A stretch of 64,000 nucleotides of DNA from positions 4,365,001-4,429,000 of the forward strand of contig NC_037652.1 of NCBI RefSeq assembly GCF_003254395.2. The letters run 5' to 3'. Made by a program: the position numbers and the translations under genes. How positions within the stretch are numbered: the first letter of the stretch is position 1; the number at the start of each line of letters is the position of its first letter. Positions 1 to 14,122 of this stretch are shown here, piece after piece. This DNA comes from Apis mellifera (lineage: Eukaryota > Arthropoda > Insecta > Hymenoptera > Apidae). A model generated the notes under the pieces. That model did not search any database, was not told where the DNA came from, and saw nothing but the letters and a program-made list of their open reading frames with translations.

Positions 1-835
1 GAAGAATGGTTAAACGTACACATTTTTTAATTGGAAATAACACTTAGACGTTATTTCAACAGATTTCAAATATTATCAGAAATCAAAATTTCTATTTCTA
101 TGCGCGTATCTGGTTTCATTGACAATGAATAAAAATCATTGGTTAATTAAAAAATTAAATGCTATTTATTAATAGATAGTATGATATTTTTCATTGTAGA
201 GGAAACCGGATATTATTAATTTAAATGCGATAGTTGGTAATTTGAATTTATATATAAATATATACATAAAAACATGTTTCTTCATTCAATAGAAACGAAT
301 ATAAAACTTATAATATTGTTATTTGAATAAAATATGGTTATATTGATTAAATTTGATTTAATTAAAAAATTATATTTATCATTATAATGCAATTAATGCA
401 ATATATACTCGAGAATGATTTGAAATGTTGAGATGTTAAGATATTGATGTATTGGCAATTCCAAAGATCAATTTTACTTCGACAATTGTCGCCCTCTAAC
501 ATCTTACTAGAAGGTTATTTCGGTTTTTCGAAAGAATATTTTATAAGAATCTAAAGAATTATTTTCTCGATAATAATTAATATTTGAACAAAATTAATCA
601 AAATTAAAATATATCTAATAAGTTCTAAAATATTTTCTATTATTTTTTATTAAAATGTGTTATTCATAAGAAAAGTGAATTATATAACCTCTTTGAAAAG
701 TTCAAGATAAACTTTCGAAAATAAGTTTTAAATTTAATATTTATTGTTTTATGAAGTAATTTTGTATTTCTCTGATTATAAGATTTGTTATCGTTGCTTA
801 TTATCCTTGCATCGAGAATAATTTATATATTAATA
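1..835. other. AT-rich 5' flank of Prx3
   Basis: No supportable exon, RNA gene or repeat array was seen here. The sequence is strongly AT-rich. It presumably contains the Prx3 promoter and 5' UTR, but no clear TATA box or initiator can be singled out in such a background. Confidence 0.5.
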
Positions 836-880
836 ATGCTTCGATTCTTAGCATCTTTACATTCTCATACTTGCAAAGCG
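836..880 (+). CDS. Prx3: Prx3 exon 1 (15 codons)
   Basis: This exon encodes the first 15 residues, starting MLRFLASLHSH, the beginning of the presumed mitochondrial presequence. It ends in phase 0 at GCG followed by a GTAAGT donor at 881-886. It is too short to stand out as an open frame by itself. Confidence 0.85.
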
Positions 881-1792
881 GTAAGTCATTTGATCTAATA
901 GAAGTATTAATTATTTAATTTATTTATCGTTTGAAAATTATTTTAATTTAATAATAATATTTTAATACATATTTAATTATTAATTTTATTATTCAATATC
1001 ATATTTGTAATATATGAATAGTACATTTACAGGTATATGTAGCAACATCAAATTTGGTGAAAACTAAACAACCGACGTTAGTAAAACATGCTCGAAATTT
1101 TTGTGTTAGTTCAAAACTTTTTTCTTGCCAACTTCAAATTCAAAAACCTGCACCTGAATTTTCCGGAACTGCCGTAGTGGATGGCGATTTCAAAGAAATC
1201 AAATTAAGTGATTACAAAGGAAAATATGTTGTTCTCTTCTTTTATCCATTAGACTTGTAAGTTATTAAAACTTATATATTCAGGGAAAATCAAATATTTT
1301 ATTTGAAAATATATATATAATTTTATTTTTAGCACATTTGTCTGCCCTACTGAGTTAATAGCATTTAGTGAAAAAATTTCAGAATTTAAAGCTTTAAATA
1401 CGCAAGTAATTGGAGTTTCTACAGATTCCCATTTTAGTCATTTAGCATGGACTAATACACCGAGAAAACAGGGTGGATTAGGTGGTAATTTAGGTTATCC
1501 TCTTCTTAGTGATTTTAATAAGGAAATATCGATCAAATATAATGTACTTCTCCAAGAATCTGGAATTGCTTTACGAGGCCTCTTCATTATAGACAAAGAA
1601 GGAATATTAAGACAGTTAAGCATAAACGATTTACCAGTAGGTAGAAGCGTAGATGAAACATTGAGACTTATCAAAGCATTCCAATTTGTTGAAAAACATG
1701 GAGAAGTTTGTCCTGCTAATTGGCAACCAGATTCTAAAACCATTAAACCAAATCCAAAGGATAGTAAACAATATTTTGAATCAGTTAATTAA
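836..1792 (+). CDS. Prx3: Mitochondrial typical 2-Cys peroxiredoxin (three exons, 242 aa)
   Basis: Thioredoxin-dependent peroxidase that reduces hydrogen peroxide and organic peroxides, expected in the mitochondrial matrix. Joining 836-880, 1033-1256 and 1333-1792 gives 729 nt with no internal stop; both introns have GT-AG ends. The active site PLDFTFVCPTE carries the peroxidatic Cys94, with Pro87, Thr91 and catalytic Arg171. The resolving Cys216 lies in GEVCPANW. GGLGG (137-141) and a C-terminal YF (237-238) are the motifs linked by family knowledge to sensitivity to over-oxidation. The first ~50 residues are basic, rich in Ser/Thr and low in acids, as in a mitochondrial presequence; this and the C-terminal SKQYF context favour Prx3 over cytosolic Prx1/2 or secretory Prx4. 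ATG 836 is chosen because it opens the presequence directly before a GTAAGT donor. Family assignment is secure; the Prx3 subtype is inferred. Confidence 0.93.
1033..1256 (+). CDS. Prx3: Prx3 exon 2
   Basis: The acceptor AG is at 1031-1032 and the donor GTAAGT starts at 1257. The exon encodes residues 16-89 plus two bases of Phe90. It covers the rest of the presequence and the N-terminal thioredoxin-fold segment (KPAPEFSG, KGKYVVLFFYPLD). The reading frame runs straight into a stop inside the intron, so the open frame alone looks truncated. Confidence 0.92.
1333..1792 (+). CDS. Prx3: Prx3 exon 3 (catalytic core and C-terminus)
   Basis: The acceptor AG is at 1331-1332. The first base completes Phe90, then the frame reads TFVCPTE and continues to TAA at 1790-1792. 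The exon holds both redox cysteines, the GGLGG loop, the catalytic Arg and the YF tail. Confidence 0.93.
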
Positions 1793-1845
1793 ATATTAAA
1801 AATGAATATTTTCTATAAGTATAACTAAACTATAATGAATTGTAT

Positions 1846-1851
1846 AATAAA
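1846..1851 (+). terminator. Putative polyadenylation signal of Prx3
   Basis: A canonical AATAAA hexamer lies 54 bp after the Prx3 stop codon in AT-rich sequence. A second A-rich block follows. The position suits a short 3' UTR, but the cleavage site was not confirmed. Confidence 0.55.
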
Positions 1852-4833
1852 AAGCATGTAATACAAAAAATATTAACATATATTATAAAAATATGAAAAA
1901 ACGATAATTTACTTTTTACCTTTTAATATTTAATTTTTTTAAAAATATTTCTCGTGTAATTTTTTCTTTTTTTTTTTTTTTTTAAGTAACACGTATTGAA
2001 AAATATAAAATTTATCAAGTGCATATTATATATTATAATCGGATTCTTCGCAACTTATTCAATATAATAAAGTATATTGAGAAGAATACTTTTATAATCA
2101 GAAGCAAAAGATATGAATACTTGTAGTGCTGGAATTAAAAAAATAAGAGGGAGAGAAAAAAATATATAAACGATCTCATAATAAAATGTGAAGAATTCAA
2201 GAATCGAATATGAAATGCCGATATAAAAGAAAAATCTTGCATCTTGTGTTAATTTAATTTTTTAGGATGATTTTTTACGAAGTAATAGCGATGATAGATC
2301 AAATTTTTTTTTGCAATATACAAAATTCGTTTTTAAGCGATATCGATCAATATCAAAAAAAAGAAAGTCGATCGTGAAATCCACGAGACCGCAGTTACGA
2401 TGAATTTATAAGAGAGAGCTTATTATTTCGCAAAGAAGATACCGACGCCGGTAACGCCCCTAAAGGAAGGGATAAAGTAACTAGAGAAGAGGGTCGGGAA
2501 ACGGTGGACGTATAAGAGCAGGAGACTGAAAAACTGAAAAGCGACGCCGGAGATAAACGGCTCATCCTTTCTCGCCCTATAAAATCCAATCCTGTCCTTT
2601 ACAAGCCGAAATTTCAAGATTAAACATATTCTGTCTTCTCGCGAGATTCGAGATAGCGCAAATTAACTTTTCAAGACTTCTTATATCTTATATGGTAAAT
2701 ACTATTTTTTTTCATCGAATAAAATATCATTTGGACGATTTAAAAATTAAAATTAGCTACTTCTCTCTCTTTTTTTCTTTTTTTATTTATCTTAAAGAAG
2801 AAAGAAAAAAATTTTCGAAATCCTTCTATTCGAAAATTTATACATTAATCATTGGTAATATTGGAAAATCAAAGAATTTTATCTGTTTTTTTTTTTTATC
2901 TGTTTATATTTGCGTATCAGAAAGAAATTTTTGCCAAATCGATGCCATAACAGTGAGGATAAATTTTCCCGTCGATTCTCGCGTTCATTCTTTTGGAAAG
3001 TTTGCGAAATTGAATTAAATTTCTTCGTTTTCTACCTTTCTCTTCTCTCCTTCTTTCCATCGCGATTCTCACGACGACGATCTTATCGATCTTTCTTTTA
3101 AGGCTTGTCAATTCCATCATAATGTCTGTTCGATTAAGAGTGAGCGTGGATTATGTCGTCGTCAGGTGTACGTGTACGTATTTTCTTCTTTTAATCGACT
3201 TTCTAACTATCGTCGCCGGTTTGTTCCGCCCCCGCGGTTGTTGGGGCTGCGATCGTACGGCTTCTCGTTCTAATTGCTTCTCTTGTTGTCCGTAACTAAC
3301 GCTTAACAGATCTTACCATTTATCTTCGATATCGCTTCTGGAACGATTCGTTCGAGCTTTCATATTGAATTTATGTAATGATTTTTAAATAGAACGATAC
3401 AATTTATAATAATAAAAAAAAAATATATATATTTATAAAGAGAGAAGACTTGAATCACGATTAAATAAATATTTTTTTCTATAACAAAAAAAAATAATAA
3501 ACGCGCAAAATTTTATTTTGTCTTAAAGCAACAAGAGCGTACAATTTCTTTTTCATTGTATTACATACTTGAATAATACTCGAAGTAAAAAAAAAAAAAA
3601 GGAATATAAATATCTTTCCCAATTCTTCATCTCAATTCTTCATCCTATTGATAGAGATATCAAATGTTCGGATTCCGTAAAATATCTTGAAATGATCCAT
3701 CGATAATTTCATCGGTGTCAAAAAGATCCTACGTGCGAATCGACAATACAATACTCACTCTTCCCCCCCCCGCGGATAACGATAACGATAACCGGCGAAT
3801 CGTTTTAACTTCGTTAACCTGGCCACGAGAGAACGAAGCACAATTTCGCCTTCACTGCGAAGTTGTACGGCGGAACGGAAGAAATAGAATAAGACGAAGA
3901 ATGAGAAAGGAAAGGCGGTCGACTATCCAACCCGGCCCGTTTATTGTCGTCCGAGCGATCGAAGCGAGCGAACGCGCGCGTCAAAGGATCCTCCTCATCC
4001 TCTATCGTTTCTCGTGAAATAGAGCTCGCTTCGTCGTTTGAACGCATCCTCCTTTTCTCGCCCTTCCCATTCCCACTCCCTCTCTCCCTTAGCCACTCGT
4101 TTTTTACCCCGCCGGGGGTAGGAGCCGTCTAATAACCTCCCAGCTGAAGGACTGCCTCGCGAAAAAGGAACATTTTCTTAAAGGAGCATTCAGAGCGCGG
4201 CTTGATAGGTGGATATTATAGTAGCTGGGGGGGAGGAAGGAGGAGAAAGAAGAGGAGGAGAAGAGTTACCCTCTGCCTAGAAGAGAGAGAAGGAAGGAGG
4301 AGAGGCCGCGCCAACGAAACGAGGAGAGAAAGAGGCAAAGAGAGAGAGAGAGAGGGGAGGAAGGGAGAGTGGGGTTGTACCCGGTGGAGGCAGAGGGATG
4401 CATCCATCCATATCCATCCCGGGGTGGCTACTGGGGCTTTGATTACTTGTTTTAATCTTCCGACTGCCGACTGGGCGAGCATCTGTCACTCAAAATCCGT
4501 AATTGCGCCCGGTACCGCGGCGGAAGGCTCTCCTTCCAACCCCCTCCAACCCCCGTAGACCGTTGATTCGCGGAAGAGCAGGCCGCCCATGATGCCTCTC
4601 GAAAAGAGGAGAGGTAGGGGGAGAGGTAGGTAGGGGTTTGCCTCTATGCCTTCTCTATGCTTTGACCGCTCTCCCATTACTTTCTTATTGCTCGTTTAGC
4701 ACTTTCACACTGGCCTTCTACGGTTACGGGCTACGGGACACATTCGGAGGCGATCGGCTAATCGGATTAGCACGATTCGAATTCCTTCTTCGATATTTCC
4801 ACCCAGCCTCGACACCGGTTCTTCTCCTTTCAG

Positions 4834-4862
4834 ATATATATATATATATATGTGTGTGTGTG
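4834..4862. repeat. Compound (TA)n(TG)n microsatellite
   Basis: A TA run passes directly into a TG run. Confidence 0.9.
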
Positions 4863-7800
4863 TCGAGATTATTGCACAAGGGACGGATACGGTAGGTAAA
4901 GATTGGTTTTGGCGAAACGAAATCGGGAAAGGGATGTTGCCCCGTTGGCAAGCCGAAGAATCGAGCACCACGTTAAAGTAGACCAAGAGGTTTAGCTTCA
5001 ACGCAGGTTTAGCACTCGAATAAATCTGGCCACGTTCCCCGCGGTTAGGTTAGTTTCTTCCTCTCTCTGGAAACAAGTCTCCTCGTGGGTCACTCGTCGT
5101 GAAGAGAAACAAAAGGCGAAGAAGAAGAAAAGATATATTCTCTATATTCTATATTCTCCAAATCCACTTACATGGACGAATGGACGAGGATTCCGTCATG
5201 AAGAAAAAAAGATTGACGACACGGGTGTGGATAAATGGTGGCCCGGTATCCGCGTTGCCCTACAACGAGGCCAATCGGGGGCGCCGATGGGGAGTCGGAA
5301 ATACAACACCCCCGGCAACGTGATCTAATTGTACCCACTCAAACCCGGATGAAAACAATGCCCGGGACACGGGCTCGCGCGTTGCATTTAGCTAAATGTG
5401 TCTTTTGTCACGGCCATTGCGTCCGTCCACCGTGTCGTTCGCGAATTAGACGACAAAGCCCGGCCTCCTCCGTTGTTTACGTCCACCGGCCATTGTGCCA
5501 GGGTTAACTCTCCGCGCTCGTCAAAGCCCACTTAATGCCGCCTTTAATTACAAGTGTCCCCGGTCCAACAACATCATCGAATATATCCAACCCTTGAGCG
5601 ATGATAGCGGATCGATAACGGTGTCCCTTCTCCGTTGGAAAGAATCTCTTTTTTTCTTAGGATAGAGTAAAATTTCCGATTGAAATTTGATCTAAATAAA
5701 AATAATCGATTGGTGGAAATGTTAATTTACGAGAGGAATCAAATATAATTCTTTACTAACGTACGAGGACGAATTTTTGTTCCAGATGAATCCACGTATG
5801 TGCGCCACGTATTGATCTCGAGGAGGGATCCAAAGCTTCGCCAATCGAGAAAGAAAATTCAAAAGAAATCCGGATCCTTTGGAGCCCCTTTCCCCGCGTA
5901 TTATTTCCGTCCAGACGCGAAGCAATCGTTCCTCCGACCGATTTAATCTCCGGCCGAGCCCCGCTGGTCGCAGAGGCGGCGCAATCTCGTGGCGATCGCG
6001 CGAGCAGAGGAAAGGAAGAAGGCATGGGCCGGGATTTCTCTAATTGTCGGAGTCATTCGTGTTCCTTTCACGGAACAACGGAACAGATGCACCGACTTTG
6101 TGCTCGGGAGGCTGGGTCGAGGGGAGAGAGAGTCAGGAGGGAGGGGGAGTGCGTCCCCGTGTCTCTTGGGGTTATTTTCAGTCGATTATCCGGGCCGGGC
6201 GTGGGGTCAACACCGCTGATAGTTTGCCCCCCTCCCCCTCGACGAGGAGAGAAAGAGTGAGCTCTATTAGTAGAGGGCCGGGATGGATGGAATATCGAGG
6301 GTTTGGAAAGAATGGGACTAGGATCGACGACTTAATTTTCGTCTTCTGCGGATCATCCACGCTTACGCCAACGAAGGCCTATATATCCGATCGTTGATTC
6401 GCCCGCTGACACGCGCCGGGTCCTTTGAGAGAGTGTGCGACTTTTTCGACCGGGGCGAAATCATCTCGATGTGGTGGTAAGATGATCAAGTGAGTTTGAG
6501 ATGAAATTGCTCGAGAAACTCGATCGTGGTGGAGTTTAATTTACTTCTTTTTTCTTTCTCTTTTTAAGAAGCTGGATTTGAGAAGAGAAAGGTTGATCCT
6601 TAAAGAAAATCTTCTCCTTTGAAACGAAAACAACATCAAATAACAAGGATTGAAACTAACAATCGAATTTTGTATACATCTGCTTCAATTGTATATCGAG
6701 AATAATATCGGTTTCGAAGGATTATTAAGAAATTATTACAAGAAGAATAGAAAATTTTCAATTTCGAGAAAAAAAAAAATTTCGAAGCAGGGGGTTAAAT
6801 AATAACAACAATAATAATAAAAACCTACCCTCGCTGATGACAAAGAGTCGTGGCTCCAAGTGTCAACACGTGCTCGTGGATCTCCTTTTTCTATAACTAT
6901 AATTATCTGCCGCGGCTCGTTGTCCCCGGCCGTGTTCCGCGGTGAAACGCGTCGGGAAAGAGATCGCACGCAGCAAGTAAATGGATGGATGAACCGGGGC
7001 GAAAAAGGGTGCCTTTGAGCCGGCCGAGTCCGTTGCTGCCAGATTAATTAACGAAGCGCGCTCGCCCGGGGTCCGGAAAAGGATCAACAACTCCGATACC
7101 GGTATACCGGGAGCTAATAGACAGGTGGCCCTATCTGCTTAACCATCGTTTCGCTCCTTTCGATCGATCGTTCGATGGTGTGCGGTAATCGCGAATCAAT
7201 CGTCCCCATCCCTCTCCCCCCCCGGCTTTCTCTCGCCGCTCACTCTGCCCTTGATCGAGGCTCGATTAGAATCTGTCTTTTAACTTAGGCGAGGAACGGC
7301 GTAAGAGAAAATGACTTTTGACTTTTGGTAAAATAGGAAGAATCGGTTTCGAAGATGTAATTTTAATTTTAGCGAATTATTGGTGGTTTTTTTGTTTTAG
7401 AGATAGAAGATTACTAGGTAATTTTTAATATTTAATCGTTATCAGTTATTGTTATAAAAATATACGTATATATTCTTTAATGTTTCTTTTTTTTTTTTTA
7501 ATGTAATGAATAATTTTATAATTTCAGATGAAGATGGATCCTCGTCCTCTTTTGCTGTGCGGAATTTCTCAACTGAGAAAAATCACTTTGGTTCGTCCTA
7601 TACGGTGAATCAACTCGAGATTAAAAACCGAGAAAGATTACGTTTACGAGTTTACTTACTTACATTCGATATTTCCGATCGAGCAGCATTAAAAATTATC
7701 TCGGCTCGATTTTTCTCACAATTAATATATTTTAATCCATTTCGAGAAATTTTCATCCCGCTCCCTCGTAAATTTCCACGGCTGAAATTTTACGCGGCAA

Positions 7801-9442
7801 TTTTGTTTTCGGAATTTATCGACAATCCATCGGCAATTTCGAAAACGCTTATTCTGGATTGCAATTAATTACACGGAGAATTGAACGATGTAATTAGAGA
7901 AAGAGAGAGGAAGACGGGAGGAGGGAAGATGAGAGGAATTAAGAGATATTTTAATTCGTCTATACACATATATATATATACATATATACACACACACATA
8001 TATATATATGTATGTAATTAGGTTGCAACTGAAACTTCGATATTGCCCCGCTCCCCGTACAATATTAATTATACGCTCGTTTCTCGATTTCGTATTATTT
8101 CCTTTCTCGCCGAGTTTCCACGCGGCAATCGCTCGAGCTAATTGCTCGATCCAATCGTAATTACCCGTAATATTCCGTGACGTCCTATGCGACTTTTCAT
8201 TTCGTGCGTAAAAACCAGCGGCGGCGACGACGATCGATCAATGAAAAATTCATCGAACGGAAATAAACGACGATCGCTGACTCTTATCCATTGTCTGATC
8301 GCTCCGATGATCCGAGGGGAAAGAAATAACGGATGAAAATCAGGGATAAATTCGGGATAATTAGCTCGGTGAGATGGATGGAATTGAACGAATTCTTTAG
8401 AAAAAAGAAAGAAAAAACAGTTTGCGATACGTGTTTTATTTCCTCCCTCCCCTCTGTCGAAACTGGGGAGGGGGAGGGGAGCTCGTGTCAAAGGTCCGTC
8501 CATCTAAGTAATTACCGGAGCTTAGGAGCGTCACAGTTGGGCTCAACGATGTCGATTAAACGCGAGATAAGATACAACTGCTCCACCTTTGCACGGTTTA
8601 TGCGTTGCGGAGCAGCACACATTTTCACAATTCCCTTTTTAATACCGATGGCCGTGTGTTTTACACACGAAATGCTTTAAAATTATCTCCTCCATCGTGA
8701 TCTCCTCGTTTCGAAAATTAAATCGTGCGCAAAATTTTCGCAATCTTTAAAAAATTTATCTTCCCCCTCCCTTTTTTCTTTAAAAAATATACATATACAT
8801 ACATATATATATATATATGTATGTTTTTAATCGAAGATGGATTTGGATTAAAGAGAAACTAATTCGATCTTCTTCGAAAGAGAGAAAATGACTCGGTCGA
8901 TTGATTTAATTAGCGATGGCGATTCCAAGTGGATGGGGATGGACAAAATACAGCGGCGATATTTAGCGGAATCGGGTGAAGCCGCAAGTATGCCGATTGA
9001 AATTTCATCAAAAGGGTTGATTAGTCCCGCTTTTCGATAGATAATTCTCTGCTCCTCTGTTGTACTGTGAATGGTAATACGATCACGCGGTATTGTACCG
9101 CGGCCAACATATGCGGAGTGAGCGCATCGTAGTAGACAACATATCGGTGTGTATGGAAGCGAAAAACCAACGGGTGAACGGGGAGGGGGGGAGCGATGCA
9201 CTTTTCGGAGCAGGAAAGGGAGAGAAAGCGTGCCGCGTGTTATTTCGAACAATGCCTCCGCCCGATTTAGCCTCTTTGGCATCGCGACGACACGCTCGAG
9301 GAACGGCACGAAGAAATTTCGCTTTCAAATTTTGCTTCCTTCCCGCGAATAATAAATTTTTTTTTCATAGATAAATAAAATAAAAAATTTCACGAATTTG
9401 AAAAACTTGAAAATTTCTATTAAATAAAATCTGTCACAAATC

Positions 9443-9473
<31 letters not shown>

Positions 9474-12400
9474 GTCAATTTTCTTTTTACTGGCAACAAA
9501 AAATCGCGAAGAGATGAAAAGAAGGGGAACGAGCGTATAATATACGGGAATCGGGAAGGCAAGTAGTATAATCGCGGTTCGACGCGGCGCGTATAAAGTC
9601 CGAGGAATGGGAAATCGGGTAGCGAGTAGCGGAGTGCTGGGTTCCGGGCCGAGGAAAGGAGGGCTGGCACACGGTGACAAAGCGCGGTAAGAGAAAACGA
9701 TGACGGGCAGCTCGGGCAAGAGGGTAAAGAGAGGGAGTCAATGGGTATAAGCACTAAGCGCGTAACTATAAAAGGAGCAGGGGGGTTGCGAATCGTCGCT
9801 AGATTAAAAAGAGGCTCCCTTTTTCGCTTGCTCTCTTTTATGCCCGTGCGCCGCGCCCCACACGCATCATGTGCCTTCGATGTTCATACGTGTAATACGG
9901 GTGGCGCGCACACGGGCGCCGATCCATACACGGAAACACCGTCCTTCTTATGTATACACGCAAGCGTTCGATATCTCGCGACCGTCCGCTGTAAAAAGCA
10001 ATTCGATCTGGCAGCGCGGTCTATAAGCCCCTCGCCCCTCTCGCCCCCCTTATCCCTTTTAGTGTGGCAGCCTCGCGAGCGCGTCAATCTTCCTGCGGGA
10101 ATCCAACTCTCGTCTGCCGCAATGAAAATCGTGGCCGATTTTCGCCGCCTCGAAATCCGAAATTAAACCTCTAATAAATCCCTCCCCGCGCGTCTCGTCC
10201 GAGATTAAACGCCCGTTTAAACCGCGCAAAATCGCGCGTCGTGGACTTGTATTACTTTCCTACATCCACTTTCTATACTCCAATAATTGAAATATGTATG
10301 TATCTCTTCCGATCTCCTTCTTCGAAGAGACGCAACGACAAATCGAGGATTCTCGACTCGAGTTGTTGTCGCGACGAGCAAAGTTGAGGGGTTGTTTGTC
10401 GAAGGGTGTGGCCGCGGGAAGTGGTTAATAGATGGCGAGTTCCCGATAGTTTTTCCAAAAAATTATTCCATTAGAGTAATTGTCGAGAGCTCCTGCTGGA
10501 GGCAGGTAATAATAAGTCACGAAAGGATAATAATGCGAACCGCACGATAATGGCCGTCATAAATTGGTGCTCGCGTTGCACGTGTGGAGAGACGCGTGGG
10601 AGAGACCTGTTAGGGATCGTCATCTGCCTTCCTTCTCTCTTTCTTTCTTTCTTTCTTTTTCGTATTACATCGAAACCAGCAGCTGTCGCGGAGTCGTTTT
10701 CGCGTTTTTATCAGCATGGTAATTAACTCGATTAGCCGAACGATGAAGTTCCATACAAATGAGGCGGCCGCCTTCTGCGGCCACGGCAATTAAGCCTCTC
10801 TCTATCGATTGTGTTTCATCGCGAATCACGTGAATTAACGCGCACTTGCGTGAACGCTCGGCCTGATGCGTGTGTGCTTAAACAGAGTCACGCGATGATG
10901 ATACATCCCCCTCCGTTTCGGCTTATCGTCAACCCGATCCCGGGGATTAATTTACTAACGAATCGAGATCCCTTGTCCGCTCCGCGCCATTAGGAATTAC
11001 TGATTTTCCTTCTTTTCTTCTCTCTTTTTTTTCCTTTTTTTCCCCTAGACGAGCAACGTTGGCAAGATGGCGCGCCGGTCTATCGGGGAGAGGGGGGGTC
11101 TAGGGATCCCCATCGTTCTTCGAAAACTACGTGTATTCTCCGGAGAAATGGCGCATACTCGAATCGATCACGAGATTTGTCGGGTGGACAGCGGCAGGAA
11201 TGGCTTCCAGAGAGGGATAAACTGCGGTTAGGGGAGGCTGGAATCGGTAATGGTATATCCACCAGTGGTGTGTACCGTGGAATTTATGGGACAATCCTAT
11301 TTCGAGGCTATTTTGGGTAATAACTCTTCGGGAAATTATGAAATTACGAAAGTCGAAATTATCAATTATCAAAATCTTAACAATTTTTTTGGATCGATCC
11401 TTGAAAAAAACTTTGGAAAAAATCCATCGATCATCACTCGCCTCCAATGATCGCAATAATGGCCACTCCTCCGTTCGAAAATTCGAAAAAAAAAGAAGAA
11501 GAAAGGGGAAGGGAGCCGACATCGACAGGAGTAATGAGACCAATCACCGTCGGGGAGATCGAAGAATAGATTCTTTCGAAGATTTCGTGAGTTTGCCGGT
11601 GTAACACGATCGTCACTTATACGAGACCTCGAAGAACACGGGCTTCGGGACCGTTGTCATCCCCCCTTCCCCCTTACGTGTTAAATTACCCCGGGACGGG
11701 TCGTATAGAGCGACACGGAGGGGTGCAATTCGACTCTAGATTGGTGCCGACAATGAGCCGGTGAATTTTCGTTCCCGGGGACAAACACGATTCTTAACGC
11801 GATTCTTTTTTTTTTTTTTTTTTTTTTGAATCAAGATCCGATTCAAAGAGAGAAAAAAGAGAGGCGGAATATCGAGGGGGAAGGGAAGGACAGGGAGGAG
11901 GGGGGAGCTAATTGACGGGGCGGAGAGGAGAGGATTTTTTTCGAAAGGTGTGAAGATCCAGGTTTGAAGCGGGGTTGGGATCGGTCCTAAATTCGAGCTG
12001 GGAGCTTAGTCGGGTGAAAGAGTGTGTTGTTTAACAGGCAGCTAGTTTGTGAAACATATATTCGGTACGCGAATATTGTTTTGTTAAAAAATCCAGGATT
12101 TTTTTCCCCAATTTTTCTTTTTTCTTTTTTTTTTTTTTCTTTTTTTTCTTTTTTTCACATAGATTCGTCGGTAAAATTATATGGAAGCTTCTCTGGTTTC
12201 TTGATTTCTTTTTTTTTTTTCCCCACTGTATCTCCCATTACTAGACCGCGGATTTTTATCCGGCTAAAACATGCACAAATATTCAACTAATATGTGAAAG
12301 AAAGAAAAAAGTAGTATGTCAATGTACGTGTAATCAATATCAATATAGAGGAATAGAATATTTCAAGATTTTCGTAGATCCTTCGTCAGAAATAATTTAA

Positions 12401-14099
12401 TGGACTTATTATTTTTTAGAAAGAGATGTCGTTTAAATTTGCTTCCCGATATCACGCAAAATCCTATCGTCGTCTTATCTATATTCATTTCGAATGTATT
12501 TTCCACTTATCTTCACCATCGAGCATCACGAATCCGATCATCTCAAACAGGTTTTCCCATTAAATCGAGGAAAAATTTTCTCGTTCGTTTCGACGAGGAA
12601 TCGAAATGGGGAAGAAATATACTTTTCCCTTCTTTTTTCCATTTTATCTCCCTCCCTCTCTCTCTCTCTCTCATCCGTTGCACGAGAAGAACGATATCGA
12701 CGAACGGCTGAATTTTCCGATCGGCTTGTTAGCGATAGGGAAAACGTTGTTCCGCAACGAAAGCTAACGTCCGGGACAAAAAGGAAGAGAAAATTGGAAT
12801 CGATCGATCAACGAGGCTGCTCCTCGCGGGCAGCGCCGTTTCATCGCAATTACCGAGTTAATGAGTCGCTTCAAATATTCAATGCCATCGCTTATTAACG
12901 CCAATATAAATCGTGTTTAATCAGCCGAGCCGCGGTTTAATCCACCCGGCGACGACCGGGTTTCCGGGCAGAGAATAATATCTTCGGCTCGCTTCACCAA
13001 CGAGTTCTTCAATTCATTCACCCCATCATTTTTCGCGTGGATACGCAATTTTTTTCCTCTCTAATCGTAATATCTTCTCTCCAGTTTTTCAATCTATTTT
13101 GTTCGATTAATCTCCGTAATTCTCCGTTGTGAAACCGTTGTCAATGAAAAATATTTTACATAATATATTATATATATACGTATAAATCTTTGATTAAAGA
13201 ATTAATTTATATTTTATATCATTTCTTTATCTATGTAAATTCTCGATCAATTTTGACGCGTAAAATCTTCCTCGTTATTGAATACAACATCGATTCATCG
13301 GTTCCTCGTTTAATTACACGTAACCAAAACTCTGTCGAAGAAACTTCCGAGAGAAATTACCCGAACAATCGGTTTGTGTATCGAGACCAATTTACATCGA
13401 GACAGTGGAAAGGACACTTGGCGAACAGCTTGGTACCGTAAACTCGAACGAGACCGCAGACAAGCGTATTCGTATTCGGCCAGTTTCGATCCTCCGCCGC
13501 TTCCTTCAACGTGTTGCTCCTAACCGATCACGCGAATAACAACTTAAATAGAAATAATCTTCCTTCACGAACACAAACTCAATGATGATTACTCGTAGAC
13601 CTTAATTTCTTAAAAAAGAGAGAGAAAAGGATTCAAAGACGGGTTTAAAAAGAGAGAGAGAGATCCGTGGAATTTAAAATAATATCTCCCCGGTTATAAT
13701 CGAGTCCTCGCGGTGTTCCAAGCGAGGAAGGAGTTGGAAACACCACACGAATCGTTGCATCCGAGAAAGGTATAAACGCGCAAAGAGGAGTAGAAAAACA
13801 GGAGGAGGGACACGAACGAACGTATAGGCCGTTTCCAGGCTGTAGGTTGGTGACTGTGGGAGGGGTATGTTGCACGGAATGGAATCGCTCGGCGGATGAA
13901 AGGTTCTCGCCGGAGAAAAAGAGAGATCAGAGGCGAAAAAAAGAAAAAAAAAAAAAGAAAAAAAGAAAGAAAGAAAGAGGCGAAGGCGCGATGGCGCGCG
14001 ACGGCCTGTGAGAACGATGATTGAAGTGCACGTTACTTACGTGCGCGTACTTACTCGGCGATGCCTCCCTGTGCCCCCGTGTGTTTTGCAAGAGATGCG

Positions 14100-14122
14100 G
14101 AGAGAGAGAGAGAGAGAGAGAG
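14100..14122. repeat. (GA)n microsatellite
   Basis: About eleven GA units. Comparable (GA)n or (CT)n runs lie near 4340-4354, 23088-23100, 29872-29899, 31902-31921, 33100-33130 and 46629-46648. Confidence 0.9.
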
